Shown: piece by piece, positions 1 through 6,763 of the stretch
Position numbering within the stretch: position 1 is the stretch's first letter
Layout of the letters: each line of letters begins with the position of its first letter
From: UMGS172 sp045637775
GTDB lineage: Bacteria; Bacillota; Clostridia; Oscillospirales; Acutalibacteraceae
Assembly (NCBI GenBank): GCA_045637775.1
Contig: JAZUAC010000060.1
Location: 1 to 14,453 of the forward strand
Direction of reading: 5' to 3'
DNA length: 14,453 bases
Notes under the pieces: model-generated
Told to the model about the DNA's origin: nothing
What the model saw: only the letters and a program-made list of their open reading frames with translations
Databases searched by the model: none
Program-made: the position numbers and the translations under genes

Positions 1-22
1 TGGGAAACCCCTCCCCTAAAAA

Positions 23-760
23 TTAAATGTTCCGTCCGTGACCTTCCTTATAGTCACCGTAAATTTCTATCATTTCATCGGTCAGTTGACCGTTCTTTTC
101 AACATAAAGCGGTGGCAAAACTGTCATACCGCGGTTTCCGCCCAATTTCCCCTCGACCAACACAAGCCAAGCCTCTTTGCCCTCGCGTTGGATAACCTCA
201 CGCAAAGCTTTAGGCTCGATGCCTGCCGAACGCATATCGCAAAAAATATCGGCAAGGCGTTCGGGTCGGTGGCATACACACAACCGTCCACCAAACTTCA
301 AAAGATGCTTTGCGGCGGCCACAACATCCGAAAAGGTGCACTTCACCTCATGACGGGCAATGCGTTGGGCTTCGGTCAAATTCTGGTTTCCGCCGCCATC
401 CACCTTATAAGGCGGGTTGCAGGTGACAAGGTCAAACTCTGCGTGAGGCAGGTTGCCCTTGACATCCTTCATGTCAATGTTATGCACCTTGAACTGCTCT
501 TGGACACCGTTCAAAGCGGCATTTTGCTTGGCTATTTCGGCGGCAGGTGTCTGCAATTCAATGCCGTGCACCTCGGGTGCTGTGTTGTTTTTGAGCAACA
601 GTAACGGAATGATTCCGCAACCCGTTCCAATATCGCAAGCCTTTTTTGCTTTATGTTTTCCCGCAAAATCGGCAAGCAGAACGGCATCAGTGCCGAATGT
701 GTGGTCGGCACTGACATAAATTTCAAACCTGCCTAACGGTTCTTTTTTTAAACCGTCCAT
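23..760 (-). CDS. TrmN6-like tRNA1(Val) A37 N6-methyltransferase (YfiC/YabB family)
   Basis: This is a class I SAM-dependent N6-adenine methyltransferase of about 245 residues. The SAM-binding motif I reads DIGTGCGI (residues about 43-50) and the catalytic motif is NPPY (115-118), preceded by Cys. The opening segment RFEIYVSADHTFGTDAVLL is typical of the TrmN6 family, which in E. coli methylates A37 of tRNA1(Val); that exact substrate is inferred here. I chose the ATG at 760, which overlaps the cysS stop as TAATG and has GTGGAG nine bases upstream. A GTG at 775 is in frame but has no better ribosome site. It is the last gene of the cysE-cysS unit in this window and is coupled to cysS, so it probably shares T-box control. 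Another small-molecule or tRNA N6-methyltransferase specificity is possible. Confidence 0.85.
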   Translation of the reverse strand: MDGLKKEPLGRFEIYVSADHTFGTDAVLLADFAGKHKAKKACDIGTGCGIIPLLLLKNNTAPEVHGIELQTPAAEIAKQNAALNGVQEQFKVHNIDMKDVKGNLPHAEFDLVTCNPPYKVDGGGNQNLTEAQRIARHEVKCTFSDVVAAAKHLLKFGGRLCVCHRPERLADIFCDMRSAGIEPKALREVIQREGKEAWLVLVEGKLGGNRGMTVLPPLYVEKNGQLTDEMIEIYGDYKEGHGRNI

Positions 761-2148
761 TACTTGCGGCTCCACTTAACGCCCTCACGGGTATCTTCAA
801 GTACAATACCCATTTCATTGAGTTTGTCGCGGATTTCGTCGGCTTTTTTGAAGTCTTTAGCCTTTCTTGCGGCGGTACGCTGTGCAATCAAATCCTCAAC
901 CTCGGCATCGATAGAATCGTCCTTTTTATTGTAAAGCAGACCCAAAACATCGCAAAGCTCGTTGAATGCGTTGAGGCAGGCCTCCAAAGCGGCCTTTCCT
1001 GCCTTATCGGCAACGGTCTTGTTGATATCACGAACCATCATAAACAAAGCGCCCAAAGCATCGGCGGTGTTAAGGTCGTCGTCCATTGCCTCGATGAACT
1101 GTTCCTTATACTTTGCAAGGAACTCGGGAGCCTCGCCACCCTCTTCGGCGTGGCTGATGGCAAACTCCAACCCCTCACGGCACTTATAAAGTCTATCCAA
1201 AGAGCTTTGTGCCTGCTCGATAATATCAACACTGTAATTGATGGGGCTGCGGTAGTGCGAAGCAATCATAATGTAACGCACAGGCTCATAACCGAACTTT
1301 TCGGCAACCTCACGAACGGTGAAGAAGTTATTTAAAGATTTGGACATCTTGCGATTATCAACGTTGATGTAACCGTTGTGCATCCAATAATGCGCAAAGT
1401 CGCAACCGTTGGCACACTCGGACTGTGCTATTTCGTTTTCGTGGTGAGGGAAGATAAGGTCCTGACCGCCGCAATGAATGTCGATGGTCTTGCCCAAATA
1501 GCGTCCTGCCATGGCCGAGCATTCGATATGCCAGCCGGGACGTCCGTTGCCCCAGGGGGACTCCCAGAAAGGCTCGCCCTCTTTGGCACCCTTCCACAAA
1601 CAGAAGTCCATGGGGTCTTCCTTAACATCGGCACCGCCGTCAACACGGTTGGATGCACCCTCTGCCAATTCGTCAAGTGGCTGATGAGAAAGCTTGCCGT
1701 ACTCTTGGAACTTCTTGGCACGGAAGTAAACGTCACCTGCAGAAGGGTATGCATAACCCTTTTCAACAAGGTCGGTTATGATGCCAATGATGGCATCGAT
1801 ATTCTCGGTGGCCTTGGGATGAACGGTGGCCTTGCGGATGTTAAGACCGTTGGAATCGGTCCAGAATTCCTCAATATATCTTGCAGCAACCTCGGGCACG
1901 GTGATGCCTTCCTCGTTGGCCTTTTTGATAAGCTTATCGTCAATATCGGTAAAGTTCTGAACAAACTTTACATCGAGACCACGCCACTCAAGGTAACGGC
2001 GGAGTACGTCGAAAACGCACAAAGGGCGTGCGTTGCCGATGTGGATGTAGTTATAAACGGTGGGTCCGCAGGCGTAAATTTTGACCTGACCCTCGTCAAC
2101 CGTTTTGAGTTCGTCTTTGGTTCTGGTGAGTGTGTTATAAATTTTCAT
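760..2148 (-). CDS. cysS: Cysteinyl-tRNA synthetase
   Basis: Class I aminoacyl-tRNA synthetase that activates cysteine and charges tRNA-Cys in the cytoplasm. Its 462 residues match the usual family length. The HIGH motif is HIGN (36-39) and the KMSKS motif is intact (267-271). The four zinc ligands expected from E. coli CysRS are present: Cys27, Cys210, His235 and Glu239 (the latter two in the FPHHENE segment). The zinc selects the cysteine thiol. The ATG start has AAGGAG seven bases upstream. The gene follows cysE by 77 bases that hold a hairpin repeat, and overlaps the next methyltransferase by one base. A T-box upstream of cysE should induce it when uncharged tRNA-Cys accumulates, as known for cysES in Bacillus. 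Confidence 0.98.
   Translation of the reverse strand: MKIYNTLTRTKDELKTVDEGQVKIYACGPTVYNYIHIGNARPLCVFDVLRRYLEWRGLDVKFVQNFTDIDDKLIKKANEEGITVPEVAARYIEEFWTDSNGLNIRKATVHPKATENIDAIIGIITDLVEKGYAYPSAGDVYFRAKKFQEYGKLSHQPLDELAEGASNRVDGGADVKEDPMDFCLWKGAKEGEPFWESPWGNGRPGWHIECSAMAGRYLGKTIDIHCGGQDLIFPHHENEIAQSECANGCDFAHYWMHNGYINVDNRKMSKSLNNFFTVREVAEKFGYEPVRYIMIASHYRSPINYSVDIIEQAQSSLDRLYKCREGLEFAISHAEEGGEAPEFLAKYKEQFIEAMDDDLNTADALGALFMMVRDINKTVADKAGKAALEACLNAFNELCDVLGLLYNKKDDSIDAEVEDLIAQRTAARKAKDFKKADEIRDKLNEMGIVLEDTREGVKWSRK
770..775 (-). promoter_or_regulatory. Ribosome binding site that supports the ATG at 760
   Basis: GTGGAG on the minus strand lies nine bases before the ATG at 760, inside the end of cysS. 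It supports the TAATG-coupled start over the in-frame GTG at 775, which would be part of this site itself. Confidence 0.5.
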
Positions 2149-2170
2149 AATTGTTCTCCTTATTTACAAT

Positions 2171-2214
2171 CCCTCCGTCGGCTAACGCCGACACCTCCCT
2201 TTACACAAGGGAGG
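2171..2214. repeat. Hairpin repeat element between cysE and cysS
   Basis: Two perfect hairpins sit side by side: GTCGGC-TAAC-GCCGAC (2177-2192) and CCTCCCTT with its complement AAGGGAGG (2194-2214). The segment starts with CCCTCCGTCGG and ends in GGGAGGCT. I recognise this style of element from intergenic regions of gut Clostridia, where it recurs many times per genome and resembles a MITE. Copy number in this genome cannot be judged from the window. It is transcribed inside the cysE-cysS mRNA and lacks a T-tract on the minus strand, so it is not an obvious terminator. Confidence 0.6.
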
Positions 2215-2225
2215 CTAAAGAAAGG

Positions 2226-2861
2226 TTACTTTTTTGCTATTTCGTCTAACTTTTGGGTCAGATCGTTTATGCGGTTGTTGAGCGCATCGAGTTGCTGGGC
2301 AACGGGGTCGGGAACGTGAATCTGATCCAAGGGTGCAATTTTTTGACCGTCCTGACGGACGATTTTTGCAGGGATACCGACAACGGTACAATTGGGCGGA
2401 ACCTCCTCCAAAACAACGGCACCTGCCGCAACTCGGGAGTTATCGCCAACCTTAAAAGGTCCCAAAACCTTGGCACCGCTGCACACCATGACATTGTTGC
2501 CGATGGTGGGGTGACGCTTGCCGACATCCTTACCCGTACCGCCCAAGGTGACGCCCTGATAAATCAAAACATCGTCACCAATTTCGGCCGTTTCACCAAT
2601 AACAACACCGTGACCGTGGTCGATAACCAAACGGCGACCGATGGTGGCACCGGGATGTATTTCAATGCCGGTTTTTCGGGCGGCTCGTTGGGAGATCCAA
2701 CGGGCAAAAAATTTCATATTATGCTTGTAAAACCAGTGTGCACGGCGGTACATACGCAGCGCCTTAACACCGGGGTACAAGAAAAATATTTCAATAGAGC
2801 TTCTTGCGGCAGGGTCGCGTTCCTTAACCGCTTGAATGTCTTCTCTTATTCGTTTGAACAC
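2226..2861 (-). CDS. cysE: Serine O-acetyltransferase
   Basis: Transfers acetyl from acetyl-CoA to L-serine to give O-acetylserine, the first committed step of cysteine synthesis. The protein has 211 residues: a helical N-terminal part (1-60), a left-handed beta-helix of hexapeptide repeats (about 66-168), then a short C-terminal coiled-coil-like tail. Active-site features are visible: EIHP (67-70), the IDHG segment with Asp81-His82, VTLGGTG (104-110) and KRHP with His117. The tail resembles the Bacillus enzyme more than that of E. coli. I chose the GTG at 2861 because AAAGGAG precedes it by eight bases and the protein then begins FKRIREDIQ. The ORF stays open to 3020, but that extension translates an intergenic repeat. 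It is the first gene after the cysteine T-box. Confidence 0.96.
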   Translation of the reverse strand: MFKRIREDIQAVKERDPAARSSIEIFFLYPGVKALRMYRRAHWFYKHNMKFFARWISQRAARKTGIEIHPGATIGRRLVIDHGHGVVIGETAEIGDDVLIYQGVTLGGTGKDVGKRHPTIGNNVMVCSGAKVLGPFKVGDNSRVAAGAVVLEEVPPNCTVVGIPAKIVRQDGQKIAPLDQIHVPDPVAQQLDALNNRINDLTQKLDEIAKK

Positions 2862-2869
2862 TTGCTTTT

Positions 2870-2876
2870 CTCCTTT
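2870..2876 (-). promoter_or_regulatory. Ribosome binding site that fixes the cysE GTG start
   Basis: AAAGGAG on the minus strand ends eight bases before the GTG at 2861. No comparable site precedes the upstream in-frame ATG codons, so this decides the cysE start. Confidence 0.8.
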
Positions 2877-2900
2877 TATATGTGCTTGCTTAAATTGATA

Positions 2901-3009
2901 GCCTTCCCCTTGAGGGGAAGGGGAAGACTCTCCCATAAGATGGGAGAGATGTCTGCGAAGCAGACAGAGAGGGACGGGTCGGTAGACCGCATCGCGGTGG
3001 ACGAGGTGT
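2901..3009. repeat. Composite hairpin repeat upstream of cysE
   Basis: A chain of short perfect inverted repeats covers the whole stretch: CCTTCCCC/GGGGAAGG (2902-2921), CTCTCCCA/TGGGAGAG (2928-2948), GTCTGC-GAA-GCAGAC (2951-2965), GGTC/GACC (2977-2988) and ACCGC-ATC-GCGGT (2986-2998). The edges read as GCCTTCCCC and GACGAGGTG. The layout is that of MITE-like intergenic repeats frequent in gut Firmicutes; that assignment is from memory, not from a search. It keeps an open frame in phase with cysE and so creates a false N-terminal extension. It lies in the leader between the T-box terminator and cysE. Confidence 0.65.
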
Positions 3010-3061
3010 AAAAACAACAAAATAACTTATCAGTTAGCGGAATGGATAAATTGACCTTTTC

Positions 3062-3191
3062 GGGCGCATCGTGATGCGCCCCTACAAAAGACCTCGAGAC
3101 ATTTCTCGTAGGGGCGATTCATGAATCGCCCACGGACCGCCGAGGAAGTCTGTCTCTACGATTGTGGGGCGTCGTGGGCACCGCCCCCTAC
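3062..3191. repeat. Cluster of three GTAGGGGCG-type hairpin repeats
   Basis: Three related hairpins occur in a row. The first is GGGCGCAT-CGTG-ATGCGCCC followed by CCTAC (3062-3085). The second is GTAGG followed by GGGCGATTC-AT-GAATCGCCC (3108-3131). The third is GGGGCG...CGCCCC followed by CCTAC (about 3165-3191). The first and third have the CCCCTAC end on the right, while the middle one has GTAGGGG on the left, so units lie in opposite orientations. Such GTAGGGGCG elements are common in gut Clostridia genomes, from memory. They sit just downstream of the T-box terminator and would be in any read-through transcript towards cysE. Confidence 0.65.
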
Positions 3192-3235
3192 AAAAATAAA
3201 CGCCTCCGACGGGTGCTTTTAACCCATCGGAGGCG
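3192..3235 (-). terminator. Intrinsic terminator of the cysteine T-box leader
   Basis: On the minus strand a 14-base-pair stem (arms 3222-3235 and 3201-3214, one U-G pair, seven-base loop) is followed by the T-rich run TTTATTTTT (3192-3200). The 5' arm also supplies the CUCC and GCG needed for the competing antiterminator. When tRNA-Cys is charged, transcription should stop here. Confidence 0.93.
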
Positions 3236-3437
3236 CAAAAACGCGGTTCCACTCCTGTTTGTAACTCGAAAGCCCTATAACGGAGGCTGATTCCGTGTGA
3301 AGATACTACCGTTTCCCCTCACAAGCTCACAGGTGCATTCGCCGAAAATCTCACCCCAAAGCCGTTTCAGTCGGTGCGGCCTTGTCCCTGTTGGCTACAT
3401 TTACGGTTACTTATCCTGCTCAAAGCATTTTGTTTTT
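3201..3437 (-). promoter_or_regulatory. T-box riboswitch, cysteine-specific, controlling cysE-cysS
   Basis: The leader RNA senses uncharged tRNA by pairing with the anticodon and the acceptor end. The conserved T-box is AGGAGUGGAACCGCG (3256-3242). GGAG pairs with CUCC and CGC with GCG of the terminator arm to form the antiterminator, leaving a UGGAAC bulge; its variable base is A, which fits the U73 discriminator of tRNA-Cys. Stem I closes with CAGG (3418-3415) against CCUG (3333-3330) and CCG (3406-3404) against CGG (3344-3342). Between them lie AAGUAA and GAA-UGC-A, the loop E form of a specifier loop. The specifier is therefore UGC (3337-3335), a cysteine codon. Low charged tRNA-Cys should allow read-through into cysE and cysS. 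The 5' end is estimated from the promoter. Confidence 0.95.
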
Positions 3438-3443
3438 TATTAC

Positions 3444-3471
3444 ATTATAACAGAATTTTTCAAAATGTCTA
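3444..3471 (-). promoter_or_regulatory. Promoter of the T-box cysE-cysS unit
   Basis: On the minus strand TAGACA (3471-3466) and a perfect TATAAT (3449-3444) are separated by 16 bases. The start of transcription would be near 3437, just before T-box stem I. This is a standard housekeeping sigma-type promoter with five of six -35 matches. Confidence 0.82.
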
Positions 3472-3544
3472 CTACTAATTTATGCCTGCTCAATTTTTTG
3501 CAATATCTATTTTGAGACCAGATAGGTCTTGACTCAATAGTCAG

Positions 3545-3749
3545 TCACTTACCATGCCTCTCTCCTCGTTGAATCAAAATTAGTCTCTCAAATTCCAACT
3601 CGCAACAATTCTGCTTAACAATTTCGATAATCCGTGCCACTACATAAACAAGCGGTGATGCAACTACCATAGACGCCCCAATAGACTGTTCTTCGACAAG
3701 CACCCACAAACTCAAGCCAAAACTGACTATCGCACGCTCTACACACCAT
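3545..3749 (-). pseudogene. Decayed, internally deleted paralogue of the zinc-ribbon membrane gene next door
   Basis: A ribosome site AAAGGAG (3764-3758) and ATG at 3749 open a reading frame starting MVCRACDS, the same eight residues as the intact gene at 4823, though with different codons. After that the frame gives an unrelated 44-residue cysteine-rich peptide that stops at 3615. In the shifted frame from about 3727 a 60-residue segment runs to a TGA at 3545. It contains IIEIVKQNCCELEFERLILI, which aligns with IFEAVIQNDCEKEFEENLII at the C-terminus of the intact gene, with matches at both protein and DNA level. The simplest reading is a tandem duplicate that lost about residues 9-278 (roughly 0.8 kb) with a frame change. 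Codon divergence suggests the duplication is old. Alternatively the 44-residue peptide is still translated. Confidence 0.68.
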
Positions 3750-3800
3750 ATTTTTTGCTCCTTTGTTTTAAAAGTGTGACATTTATCATTTAAAGCGCAC

Positions 3801-4823
3801 CTATTTTCGGGGAGCTTTTCCTAATATTATCAAATTTTCCTCAAATTCCTTCTCACAGTCATTCTGTATAACTGCTTCGAAAATCTGCGTTACCGAACAT
3901 AATATTAAGAGTACAGCTTCTACTACCTCAAATTCAAGTGGAGCAAAAGTTATTAACCCACTAATTAACGCAATCACACTGAATGTGACGATTTTCACAG
4001 CTGTTATTACTTTTCTGTTCGGGATGTGAGTTTCATCCACAATATAACTATTCGTTGACTTTATATGAGATAAACAACGGTCAAAAAACTGGTATTTTTC
4101 TGACATCCATGTGACGGTGAGTAGTAAACCTATATATAAAAGTGGTATATAAAAATAACAGCAAAGTAATAAAACAAATCTCGCAATATTAAAGCGTTTG
4201 CACCATTTTTGCAATTTTAAGATATCATCAAGCTTATTAGCAAAGTCTGTATCGTTACCCTTCTCGGCACAAAATAACAAATGCCTGTAAAGGTGGTATC
4301 TTTTTAATTGCTTAATAGTTGATATTGCAAAGAAGATAAAAAAAGGCAAAATACTCATATTCAATATAAAGGACCAACTAAAAGGCAACCACCGGTCGTA
4401 CGGGTCCTCATACATATATGAAATATTTACAGCAAATACTAATAGATATCCAAAACATAACAAAACTGCTATTTTTGTTACTAAACCAAACAATGTTATC
4501 CGCCGCAAATCGCAGAAATTCTTTCCCAGAACTATCTTACGCAGCCTTCCCAAACTGCTCTCTTGGTCATCGGAGAACTTACCTTCAGCGTCTACTTCTT
4601 GATGTTTAGAATATCGAGTCTCACCCTCTTTTTGCTTTACCGATTGCAGATCGGCTTGGCATTTGGGACAACGCACACATTCGCTGTTGACTTGCGCTTG
4701 ACATTGAGGGCAACTCACATTTGTAATGCTAAATACCTCATCAGCTGGGCGCAATTCAGCCCCGCAAGCGGGACAGTATTTCTCATTTTCTCCGACATTA
4801 CTGTCGCAAGCTCTGCAAACCAT
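3801..4823 (-). CDS. Double zinc-ribbon, multi-pass membrane protein of unknown function
   Basis: I do not recognise this 340-residue protein beyond its architecture. Two zinc ribbons stand at the N-terminus: CRAC/CPAC (Cys3, 6, 17, 20) and CPQC/CPKC (Cys38, 41, 52, 55). A charged linker (about 60-105) leads to about five hydrophobic segments near 111-133, 149-170, 212-237, 273-294 and 299-318. There is no signal peptide, so the ribbons are probably cytosolic. The ATG has TAAGGAG overlapping the pgsA stop, and the gene lies 12 bases behind pgsA. It therefore probably rides on the recA-recX-rimO-pgsA transcript. The sequence looks AT-richer than its neighbours, and a decayed second copy follows it, which suggests a lineage-specific or acquired gene. 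Zinc binding is inferred from spacing only. Confidence 0.85.
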   Translation of the reverse strand: MVCRACDSNVGENEKYCPACGAELRPADEVFSITNVSCPQCQAQVNSECVRCPKCQADLQSVKQKEGETRYSKHQEVDAEGKFSDDQESSLGRLRKIVLGKNFCDLRRITLFGLVTKIAVLLCFGYLLVFAVNISYMYEDPYDRWLPFSWSFILNMSILPFFIFFAISTIKQLKRYHLYRHLLFCAEKGNDTDFANKLDDILKLQKWCKRFNIARFVLLLCCYFYIPLLYIGLLLTVTWMSEKYQFFDRCLSHIKSTNSYIVDETHIPNRKVITAVKIVTFSVIALISGLITFAPLEFEVVEAVLLILCSVTQIFEAVIQNDCEKEFEENLIILGKAPRK

Positions 4824-4835
4824 AGTTTCAACTCC

Positions 4836-5429
4836 TTACTTTGAAGGGTCGATAAATTCAAAGCTGTCCTTCATATAAATTGCGCCTGAAACAACGGCAA
4901 ACGCGGTGGATACCCAGAGGGTTATATCAAAAGCAATCTTTGCAATGTCGAAAACTATTGCGGGGCAACTAAACATAGGTGCAATGCTCTCAAAGAAGTA
5001 CATCACGGTAATACCCATGATAATGGCAATCATTTGAGTAACGGTCTTTATCTTGCCCCACATGTTTGCAGGAATGACCTTTTTCACCTCGGAAGAAACG
5101 GCAACCAAACGCAAGGATGCTATCATAAATTCGCGGAAAAGTACGATGAAGAGCACCCACTCGATGCCCCAACCGAAGCCCTTTGCCAAGAAGGCAATAA
5201 ATGCCGAGGTGGTCAGCATTTTGTCTGCCAAAGGGTCGAGGAATTTGCCGAAATTGGTGACGATACCGCGAGCACGGGCAATATTACCGTCAAGATAATC
5301 GGTATAGGATGCCACGCAGAACAGCACCAACGCTACGGCGTAGTGATGTGGGAAATTAATCATCATAGCCGCCATAAACAACGGTGTGAGGATGATTCTT
5401 AAAATTGTGAGTTTGTTGGGTAGATTCAT
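4836..5429 (-). CDS. pgsA: CDP-diacylglycerol--glycerol-3-phosphate 3-phosphatidyltransferase
   Basis: Membrane enzyme that makes phosphatidylglycerol phosphate from CDP-diacylglycerol and glycerol 3-phosphate, the committed step to phosphatidylglycerol and cardiolipin. The 197 residues match the family length. The CDP-alcohol phosphotransferase signature D-x2-DG-x2-AR-x8-G-x3-D-x3-D is complete: Asp44, Asp47-Gly48, Ala51-Arg52, Gly61, Asp65 and Asp69. The N-terminus MNLPNKLTILRI is typical of PgsA rather than of phosphatidylserine synthase. Several hydrophobic segments follow. The ATG overlaps the rimO stop as ATGA, so translation is probably coupled to rimO. Close linkage of pgsA with recA-region genes is familiar from Firmicutes. 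Confidence 0.95.
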   Translation of the reverse strand: MNLPNKLTILRIILTPLFMAAMMINFPHHYAVALVLFCVASYTDYLDGNIARARGIVTNFGKFLDPLADKMLTTSAFIAFLAKGFGWGIEWVLFIVLFREFMIASLRLVAVSSEVKKVIPANMWGKIKTVTQMIAIIMGITVMYFFESIAPMFSCPAIVFDIAKIAFDITLWVSTAFAVVSGAIYMKDSFEFIDPSK

Positions 5430-6763
5430 AATGCCTCTCCTTCCATTTCTCCAAGAAGATCATATTCTAACGAATCGTTTATTCTGACATTTACAAAACT
5501 GCCTATGACCTGCGGTTCTGTAACGGTGAAGAAAACCTTGCCGTCTATTTCGGGGGCATCGGCACGGGTTCTGCCAAAATAGCACTTGATATAATCATCA
5601 TAGCCTTCAATCAACACTTCCTGTAAAGTGCCGTATTTGGCCTCATTTTTCTCTATCGCAATACCTAATTGGTCGTTCATGATTATCTCGGCACGGTCGA
5701 CCCTTGTTTGGGGATCGATTTGGTCGGGATAATTTGCGGCAGCAGTGCCTTCTTCTTCCGAATAGGCAAAGCAACCAAGTCGGTCAAATTTCACCGCCTG
5801 CACAAACTCGCAAAGGCTTTGGAACTGCTCTTCGGTTTCACCGGGGAATCCCGTGATAAGCGTTGTGCGAAGTGTTATATCGGGGATTTTTGTTCTGATT
5901 TTCTCAATCAAAAGCTCTAAACTTTCACGATTACCCTTGCGGTTCATACGCTTTAAAACCTCACCATCGCAATGCTGAAGCGGAATATCGAGATAATTCA
6001 CGATTTTTTCTTCGCGTGCCATGGTATCAAGCAGGTCATCGGTGATAAGGTCGGGATATGTATACAACATTCTGACCCAATGAAGATCTTCTATCTTGCA
6101 GATGTTCTTCAACAGAGTGCTCAACTGCGGTGTGCCGTAGATGTCCTCGCCGTAACGGGTGGTGTCCTGTGCAACAAGCACTATTTCTTTAACACCCTGC
6201 TCAACCAAGTGACCAATCTCAAACAGAATATCCACCATCTGACGGCTTCTGAAACGGCCGCGGATTTTAGGAATAGCGCAGTAGGTACAACAGTTGTCGC
6301 ATCCTTCGGCAATCTTAACATAAGCGGTGTAACCAGGGGTTGTGAGCAATCGGTCGCCCTCTATTTCAAGGTCTTCCTTCTTGCCGTATCGGTTTTCGCA
6401 AACGCCCTCATAAGCCTTTTTGACAATATCAACAATGTCGTTATTGCCGGCCAATCCAACCGTTACATCAACCTCGGGAAGCTCTTGCTTAATATCGTCG
6501 CGGTAACGCTCGGCAAGGCAACCTGTGACTATCAGTGCCTTACATTTGCCGTCCTTTTTGTAGTTTGCAGCCTCCAAAATATTCTCAATCGCCTCGGCCT
6601 TGGCATCCTCGATAAATCCGCAGGTGTTGACTATTATAACATCTGCCTCGGCCTCTTCGGGGGTTATTTCGCAGCCCGCATCAACCAACTTTTTCAGCAT
6701 TATCTCGGCATCTACCCTATTTTTCGGGCAACCGAGGCTGACCATTCCAACCTTAATCATCAA
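5426..6763 (-). CDS. rimO: Ribosomal protein uS12 aspartate methylthiotransferase
   Basis: Radical-SAM enzyme with two iron-sulfur clusters that adds a methylthio group to the conserved aspartate of ribosomal protein S12. It has 445 residues, normal for the family. The N-terminal UPF0004 domain carries the cluster cysteines Cys12 (in SLGCPKNRVD), Cys48 (VNTCGF) and Cys82 (TGCLAER). The radical-SAM motif CX3CX2C is Cys155, Cys159 and Cys162, in the segment EGCDNCCTYCAIP. A C-terminal TRAM-type region follows after about residue 375. SLGCPKN and the IRGRFRSR segment favour RimO over MiaB. The first of two adjacent ATGs (6763) overlaps the recX stop by four bases; the second (6760) cannot be excluded. 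The gene is coupled to recX upstream and pgsA downstream. Confidence 0.96.
   Translation of the reverse strand: MMIKVGMVSLGCPKNRVDAEIMLKKLVDAGCEITPEEAEADVIIVNTCGFIEDAKAEAIENILEAANYKKDGKCKALIVTGCLAERYRDDIKQELPEVDVTVGLAGNNDIVDIVKKAYEGVCENRYGKKEDLEIEGDRLLTTPGYTAYVKIAEGCDNCCTYCAIPKIRGRFRSRQMVDILFEIGHLVEQGVKEIVLVAQDTTRYGEDIYGTPQLSTLLKNICKIEDLHWVRMLYTYPDLITDDLLDTMAREEKIVNYLDIPLQHCDGEVLKRMNRKGNRESLELLIEKIRTKIPDITLRTTLITGFPGETEEQFQSLCEFVQAVKFDRLGCFAYSEEEGTAAANYPDQIDPQTRVDRAEIIMNDQLGIAIEKNEAKYGTLQEVLIEGYDDYIKCYFGRTRADAPEIDGKVFFTVTEPQVIGSFVNVRINDSLEYDLLGEMEGEAL

Noticed and set aside
1378..2319. Long plus-strand ORF of 313 codons opposite cysS
   Set aside because: It is the antisense shadow of cysS and the repeat; it has no motif and cysS is certain.
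2862..3020. N-terminal extension of CysE by 53 residues
   Set aside because: It translates the hairpin repeat (giving segments such as SPSPQGEG), lacks a ribosome site, and does not fit the CysE family; the GTG at 2861 has a strong site.
2171..3191. CRISPR-like array from the repeated hairpins
   Set aside because: The units differ in length and core, have no regular spacers, and no cas-type gene is nearby; they fit dispersed intergenic repeats.
3297..3515. 72-codon plus-strand ORF over the T-box
   Set aside because: It lies on the complement of the T-box leader and its promoter, which explain the sequence fully.
3486..3544. Possible terminator behind the decayed paralogue (AGACC/GGTCT and GACT/AGTC stems)
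   Set aside because: The stems are only four or five base pairs and no T-run follows on the minus strand.
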